Assembly (NCBI GenBank): GCA_032622095.1 | Contig: CP136067.1 | Span: 372,001 to 436,000, forward strand | DNA: 64,000 nucleotides | Source of the DNA: Siphonodentalium dalli | Lineage: Eukaryota > Mollusca > Scaphopoda > Gadilida > Siphonodentaliidae | Direction of reading: 5' to 3' | Part shown: piece by piece, positions 41,601 through 47,600 of the stretch | Numbering within the stretch: the stretch's first letter is position 1 | How the letters are laid out: each line of letters opens with the position of its first letter | Notes under the pieces: generated by a model | What the model was told of the DNA's origin: nothing | What the model saw: only the letters and a program-made list of their open reading frames with translations | The model's database searches: none | Made by a program: the position numbers and the translations under genes

Positions 41601-44600
41601 GACCTATGGTCGACTCGCATATATAAGAGAATGCATTGGCACAGGGCCCTTCTGTTGGGTAACCGTGATCAACCTGCTGGGATGACTATTGGATTTAATT
41701 ACATGATTTTGTGACACGGTCTCGGCAGTTGAAGTGAGGTCTATATCAGCCATCCCGCTCGGGCTTAATGGTCGACACAATGTGTCAGACTTCTGTGATA
41801 TCGGCCTTTGGTTCTAATATGTAAGGGGGGCCTCGGTGGCTCAATCGGTTAGGGGTACCACTCCAAGCCGTTTCGCCCTCCAGCGCTGGCGATAAGGGTT
41901 CAAATCCACATATTTCCATCGTGGACTTTGTAACTCGAAATCGTTATCTGGTGGAGTTGCCAGTTACTCGCCGATGGCCGGTGGTTTGCCGCACATGGTT
42001 GACGAGTTTATCAGCCATTGAAATCACTGTTAGATTAGTCGCATGTGTGCGGATTTCCTCCACCACTAAAACTGGCAATGTCGTGATATGGCCTTAGTGG
42101 CTAAAGCGACAATAACCCCCAATCAATCAATCAATCAATCTAATATGTAATTCTTCTTATTGGCACTGTTGTCGGTACACAGTGGTTTTGTTTTTCCTGA
42201 TAGTGCTTGGTTTGCATAGTGGATTCATTCAATATACAAAGTAAGGTCCATTGCTGACCCCTGAGATCGCCACTGCAGGATAATGTTGCGTCTATGAGGC
42301 AACATGTTAATAACGTTGTGCACACTTCATACAGACTGAAGAAGATCCTTGCCAGATACTTCCTCTCGTGCGCGATATTCACTAGCATTGGGTGTAGGAT
42401 GCCAGATCATATGATCCACCCACTAGATTCGCACTTCGGGCGATGGTTATCTCAAGAACAAGGTGCAATCGGAGGGGCACCCCTTCCGTCCCAGAAGGGG
42501 TACCTTTAACCATCGACCTGTCAGGGGTCAGCCAGAAGAACAAGAATAGTTGGGGCCGCACTGCGCCTGGGTCTCTGTATTTCACTAATCCAACCTGCCA
42601 TCTGTTTCTGCCACAATCACGGTGCATGTTTCCTGTGAATTCTCAGTTGGGTTTAACTTTGGAGCTGGCCGGTATTTCAACATATTGAATATCATCAGGT
42701 TGGAATTGGAAAGCCTTATTGAAACCGTGACACATATCAATGCCAGGCTCCAAATGCATTTACTTTCGCAAGAATTATTACGAGAATAGTTTGGGGGGCG
42801 GGGTTACACATTGTCCAGCAAGTACTCAGCTGATACATTGCTAGCTCTTAGCTCCGAAGGGGAGGTCATCTCCGTCTCCATGTCTTTCTGAAATTATCTA
42901 CTTTATTGGCAGGGCCTTCAATCCAAGTCACCACTATTTGTTTAGTTTGGGCCCTCTGCTAGCTGGCCAACATGTATTAGTCTTATGGTTTAATTACATA
43001 CATTGGCTTATGGTGATATTGTACATATTGTAGGTTATCAGGTCAATCCAGTTCTTTGATTGAGGTGCATAGGAGTGTTTATCTTTCCTCGTGGCCTCCA
43101 CCTGCCAGAATATTCCATATTGTACCATATAGTTCAGTGGGCAAGATAACTTTGATGGAGATAAAATATTTTTCAAAATATATCTCCTAGAAGTATCTTG
43201 CCTACTGAACTCTGAGCGCCCTTCCAGGGTTTCGCACCCGCCCCGCTCACGAGGAATGTCCTAATGGGGGAAAAGAGAATGAATTGGCCCGGCAATTGGT
43301 TTTGGTGGATCGGAGATCACGTGGTCGGATATTAGTTGATTGTTTATTAGCAAAGCCAACAGTTAAGTTGGAACATGCAATAACATATATACATACTGTT
43401 ATTCCCTAAGTAAATGGCCCATCTAATTGAAGTGGCACCCCAGTTTAACTGCGTTCCGTTTTAACCTAACCGCGGTTATAAGATGCGTTTAAAACGCAAG
43501 AGAACCGAATAAATTGTGCGGTTAAAACGGATACGTCGCGGTTAAACCGGTATATGTTGCTCTTAATGGAACAGATACCATATGGCGTGTCATGTTTTAG
43601 TTGCCATGCTCGTTAGACAAGTTAGCACAAATAACATGCCAGTGTCCCTTTCAATATAAATATTTTTTGTTGTGGATCTTCTATTTATTTTGGATAAATA
43701 GAACAGACATTCATATACCAATATTTTATGTTTTGGGTAAACGGAAGATTGTGATGTATGGTGTGAAAAAATAAAAGTGTTTTTGTGTGTTTTATTTATT
43801 TTTTATAATGTTTTATTATAATGTTGTATACTTTATAGTAGCCTTTTGGTGAAAATAACAGTTGGGCTAACCCCGACGGGTAATCGGAATCCTTACGGTC
43901 CATTTTCGACTTTAACCATTGATAAAATAAATATTTATATAATAAATATAATTATTCGACAATTTAGCTGACGAGTGCCGGTCACTTTCAATGTAAGGAA
44001 AATGCTTTAAAAATAAACAACCGCAAAACGGAAAAAACGCATTCAAACAGATCAAATGGCCACTGAATTTCAAATGGATTCGGGTGGATAATTATATAAT
44101 AATATAAAGTGGGGGTTAGAGTCCCACACATGCATCATAAATGTAAAGTGAGAGAAACAATACATAGTCACAAAATGCATTTAAACGGAACAACCGCACT
44201 CTTCAAACATCGGGCATTATTTGGATATCGGAAACCGATATTTAAGTTTTCCAATCTTGCATTCATTGCTATATAATCATAATTAACTACAAACGTGACA
44301 CGCCAGCTAGATTCGCGAATTGCGTATGTACTATTACTAGTATTAAATTCAGCACTCTACTTTGCTTCAAACATAAGCATGTATATTTTCACAAGCCAAA
44401 CAATGGACGTATATTAGAACTAGAACATATACGTCAAAATTATACAGTTTTCAACAAGTCGGGATTAAAACATAAAATATATCGTGTTGAGTACCGATGG
44501 TGATAACAAAAACATACAATCAACTCCTGGTCGATTATGAAGTTACCACTTTGCCGTGATCGATAAAACACAAAACGATAACATACACTGGTAGATGCAT

Positions 44601-47600
44601 GGGTAGTACCCCTCTCTTTCCCTTTAAATATTCAAATACCGGAAGGTTAACGTTTACGTGCAGTGTAACTGCAGTTAAGGGTTATTAACTGCGGTAACCT
44701 AACCGCATGTAACTGCGATGCCACCGTAGTTACGACAAATAACTGCGGTGCGGTTACGGTTTAACCGCAGTTGTAAACGGATTATAACTGCAGTTAATGG
44801 GTCATTTACTTAGGGCATAACAGTACTATACACAAGGCACACATAACATATAAGTCATATCAATAAAAATACATACACACACAATTATATTGTAATCCAT
44901 GATGCCATTTACATTAAAGTAGTATCCTTTTTAAAGATAGTTTTATAAATATGCTTACTTTTTTAAGAAGGCTCAAATATTCAATTGAGAGCAAACTATG
45001 AAATTTATTCCTGTTAGGGTTCTCCCAGTAATATTTGGGAATGTGGATTTCGCGTAAATCTTGTAACTTTTGGCATAGGATTATAAAGTGATATTCGTCG
45101 CGAGGACTGTTCTCACATAAAACACACATTAAATTGTCTGCGGAATTTGTGGTTTCTTTTGTCCATCTATTTTTTTCTACTTGTAATTTATGATTAGATG
45201 TTCTGATTTTCAATAGGTAATTAGACAAATGAGATGACAAATAAACTAAATAGCTACTCATTTACAGGAGGTCATGAACCATGATAAAATGTACCATAGA
45301 ATTTTCGTACCATTTTCAACTCAGGGGTTTGTTAACCCTTCCTAGTTAAATTGGGAAATATACCATATACACAATGTAGTTCAGTGGGCAAGATACTTCT
45401 AGGAGATATATATTTTACTTATTTTCACCTGTAACTTGTGCACCCAGCCAAAGATAAGAATGCATCACAAGTTCAATAATGAACGAATGAATTTTTATGT
45501 GTACCCATACCTTGTATGGTATACATAATGCCGACGTCCGGATCAACCATCTGTCATTCGTCGTACCGTCTGTCTGTCATTCCGTCCTTCTGTCCATAGA
45601 CACTTGCTATCCGATTTGATAGCTCAAGTATTTTTTATCGGATCATGTTCAAAATTCTAAGTGCATGTTTATGATGATACACCCCTCACCTGTATAGTTT
45701 TTTATATTGATCGGTTGACGGTTTAGAAATGATTAACACTTTCCATCCATACATGGTTATGTTCTATCCGATGCCATAACTTAACAATGTTTTGTCCGAT
45801 TGTGTTTATAATTTATATGTAGGTTTATGATGACACACCACTCAACTGTCTAGTTTTTGGTATCGATTGGTTGAACGGTTTAGAAAATAATTAACCCTGA
45901 AAACAAATGCTATCTGATGCATCTAAGTCAAACAGTTTTCTTCTGATCTGCTTCATATTTATTAGGTTGTTCTTAGCACGTTCTTCGTCTGGGTGGATTT
46001 TGGTATTGTTTAGTTAACCCTTTCCACTCTTGTTTTAAATAGAATTCATCCAAGCTGCGATGACTTAAACATTTTTCATCTGATTGGCACCAAATTTGGT
46101 ACATGTGGTCCTCATCAAAATACAGATCAAGTTCAAATTTGGGTTTGATCCGATATATTTTAACAGAGTTATGGCCCTTAATAATTCAAGTAACTGATAA
46201 TATAATTAATACAGACACTGTATCTTATCTTAGAAAAAAAAATAATCCACCCATTCCGTAGTTCCATCATATGATGTCATTCAAAATGATTAACCCTCTC
46301 CACACATTATATGGTTTTGATGCTTTTCATTTGATCATTCTCTGATTGGTGATCCACTATTCACTTGCATTAAAATTAACCCATTCCATAGCCACATGAT
46401 ATCCGATGTGCAGATATTAAATGATACCTTTCACTTTGAGTCAGGTTCAGTAAGGATTTCTAAAAACCACCAATTGAATATTCATCATTAGAGGAAATGT
46501 CTTATTTAGAAATTCCCTCTATTGCATTTGGGCTGCAGGATAATAATAACATTGCTTGTATTCTTGAGACTGACTTATTGTATGGTCTTATAAATCTAAT
46601 TACATGCATTTATAGACTATTTTGGGTGATGATAACTCAAATATTTGTCATTGATTATGTTTATATTTCATGTCATAGTTTACGATAAGACACCCCTAAC
46701 CTGCATAGAGAGGGTCATTTGGTTTATTTGCTTTAAAATATTAACATCCTCCACCAATCCTGTTGACACAATGTGATAACTAAATATTTTTCACCCAATT
46801 ACTCTTATAATCACGTCCAGGTTAATCATGACACATTCTTCACCTGTATATATTTTAGTATCGATTGAATGGTTTTGAAAATATTAACCCTAACTTTAAT
46901 TATATTTCTGCTGTTTACAGATTTGTATCTTTCCAATGATCAGCTTAGAAGAAAATTAACCCATCCGTTCCATAGACATACAGTATGCTATCCAATTTCT
47001 CTAATATTTCCAATCTGACCATTCTCATATCTCACCTCTAGTTATCTCATAATTATGCATTGAAATATGTTATATCCAATCATTATCAAATATATTTGTA
47101 TTGTGCTTCTGCCTGACTATGGACTGAGCTTAATAAGCTTTATCACTCTATAAGACATATCTGTTTTGGAGTGACTTAATAGGTTGAAATCGAATGCCAT
47201 ATCCATGTTCATATGGAAGGTGCCCAATAAGTCTTATGCCACTTGTGAACTTAACCCTTTACCCAACAAAACGGCCAAAAACGCCCAAATAAACAGCCTA
47301 AAATATCTTCGGTCTGTCTCAATAACACCATACAAATATGAATATCATTGGAACCTGTTCATTGACCACATTGTGATGGTTACAGGTATGCCCTCTGCCA
47401 ATGCATTCTCTTATATATGCGAGTCGACGTCGCCTCGCATATATAAGAGAATGCATTGGCCTAAAAAAAATCTTTTTTTAACACTTTTCTTACATTCTTT
47501 AACAATTTTATAATTTTTTCTTACATTTTTTAACAATTTTTATAATATTTTTCTACATTCTTTGACAATTTTATCATTTTTAATATGTGTTAAGCCAATG

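Larger units (their letters stand above)
43338..45261 (-). mobile_element. 5'-truncated LINE, minus strand
   Basis: On the minus strand, a 115-residue frame (44914-45261) is followed by a 3' UTR running through gtgtgtatgtatttttattg. It is then interrupted by the 43396-44823 element and ends near gctttgctaataaacaatc. Flanking sequence from the intact copy at 38256-38457 defines the insertion point. Confidence 0.75.
43117..45400 (-). mobile_element. Inverted copy of the 38256-38457 repeat split by a LINE and a nested DNA element
   Basis: In minus sense the outer repeat reads from 45400 (ttgcccactgaactacattg) to catgacctcct at about 45257. It resumes at about 43337 (taatatccgaccacgtgatc) and continues to 43117. 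The interruption is a LINE 3' part, itself split by a TA-flanked element at 43396-44823. Three insertion layers can be ordered. Confidence 0.8.

Noticed and set aside
42294-42688. Short ORFs on both strands, considered as retroelement integrase or recombinase remains
   Set aside because: No catalytic motif could be pointed to; left as unassigned sequence.
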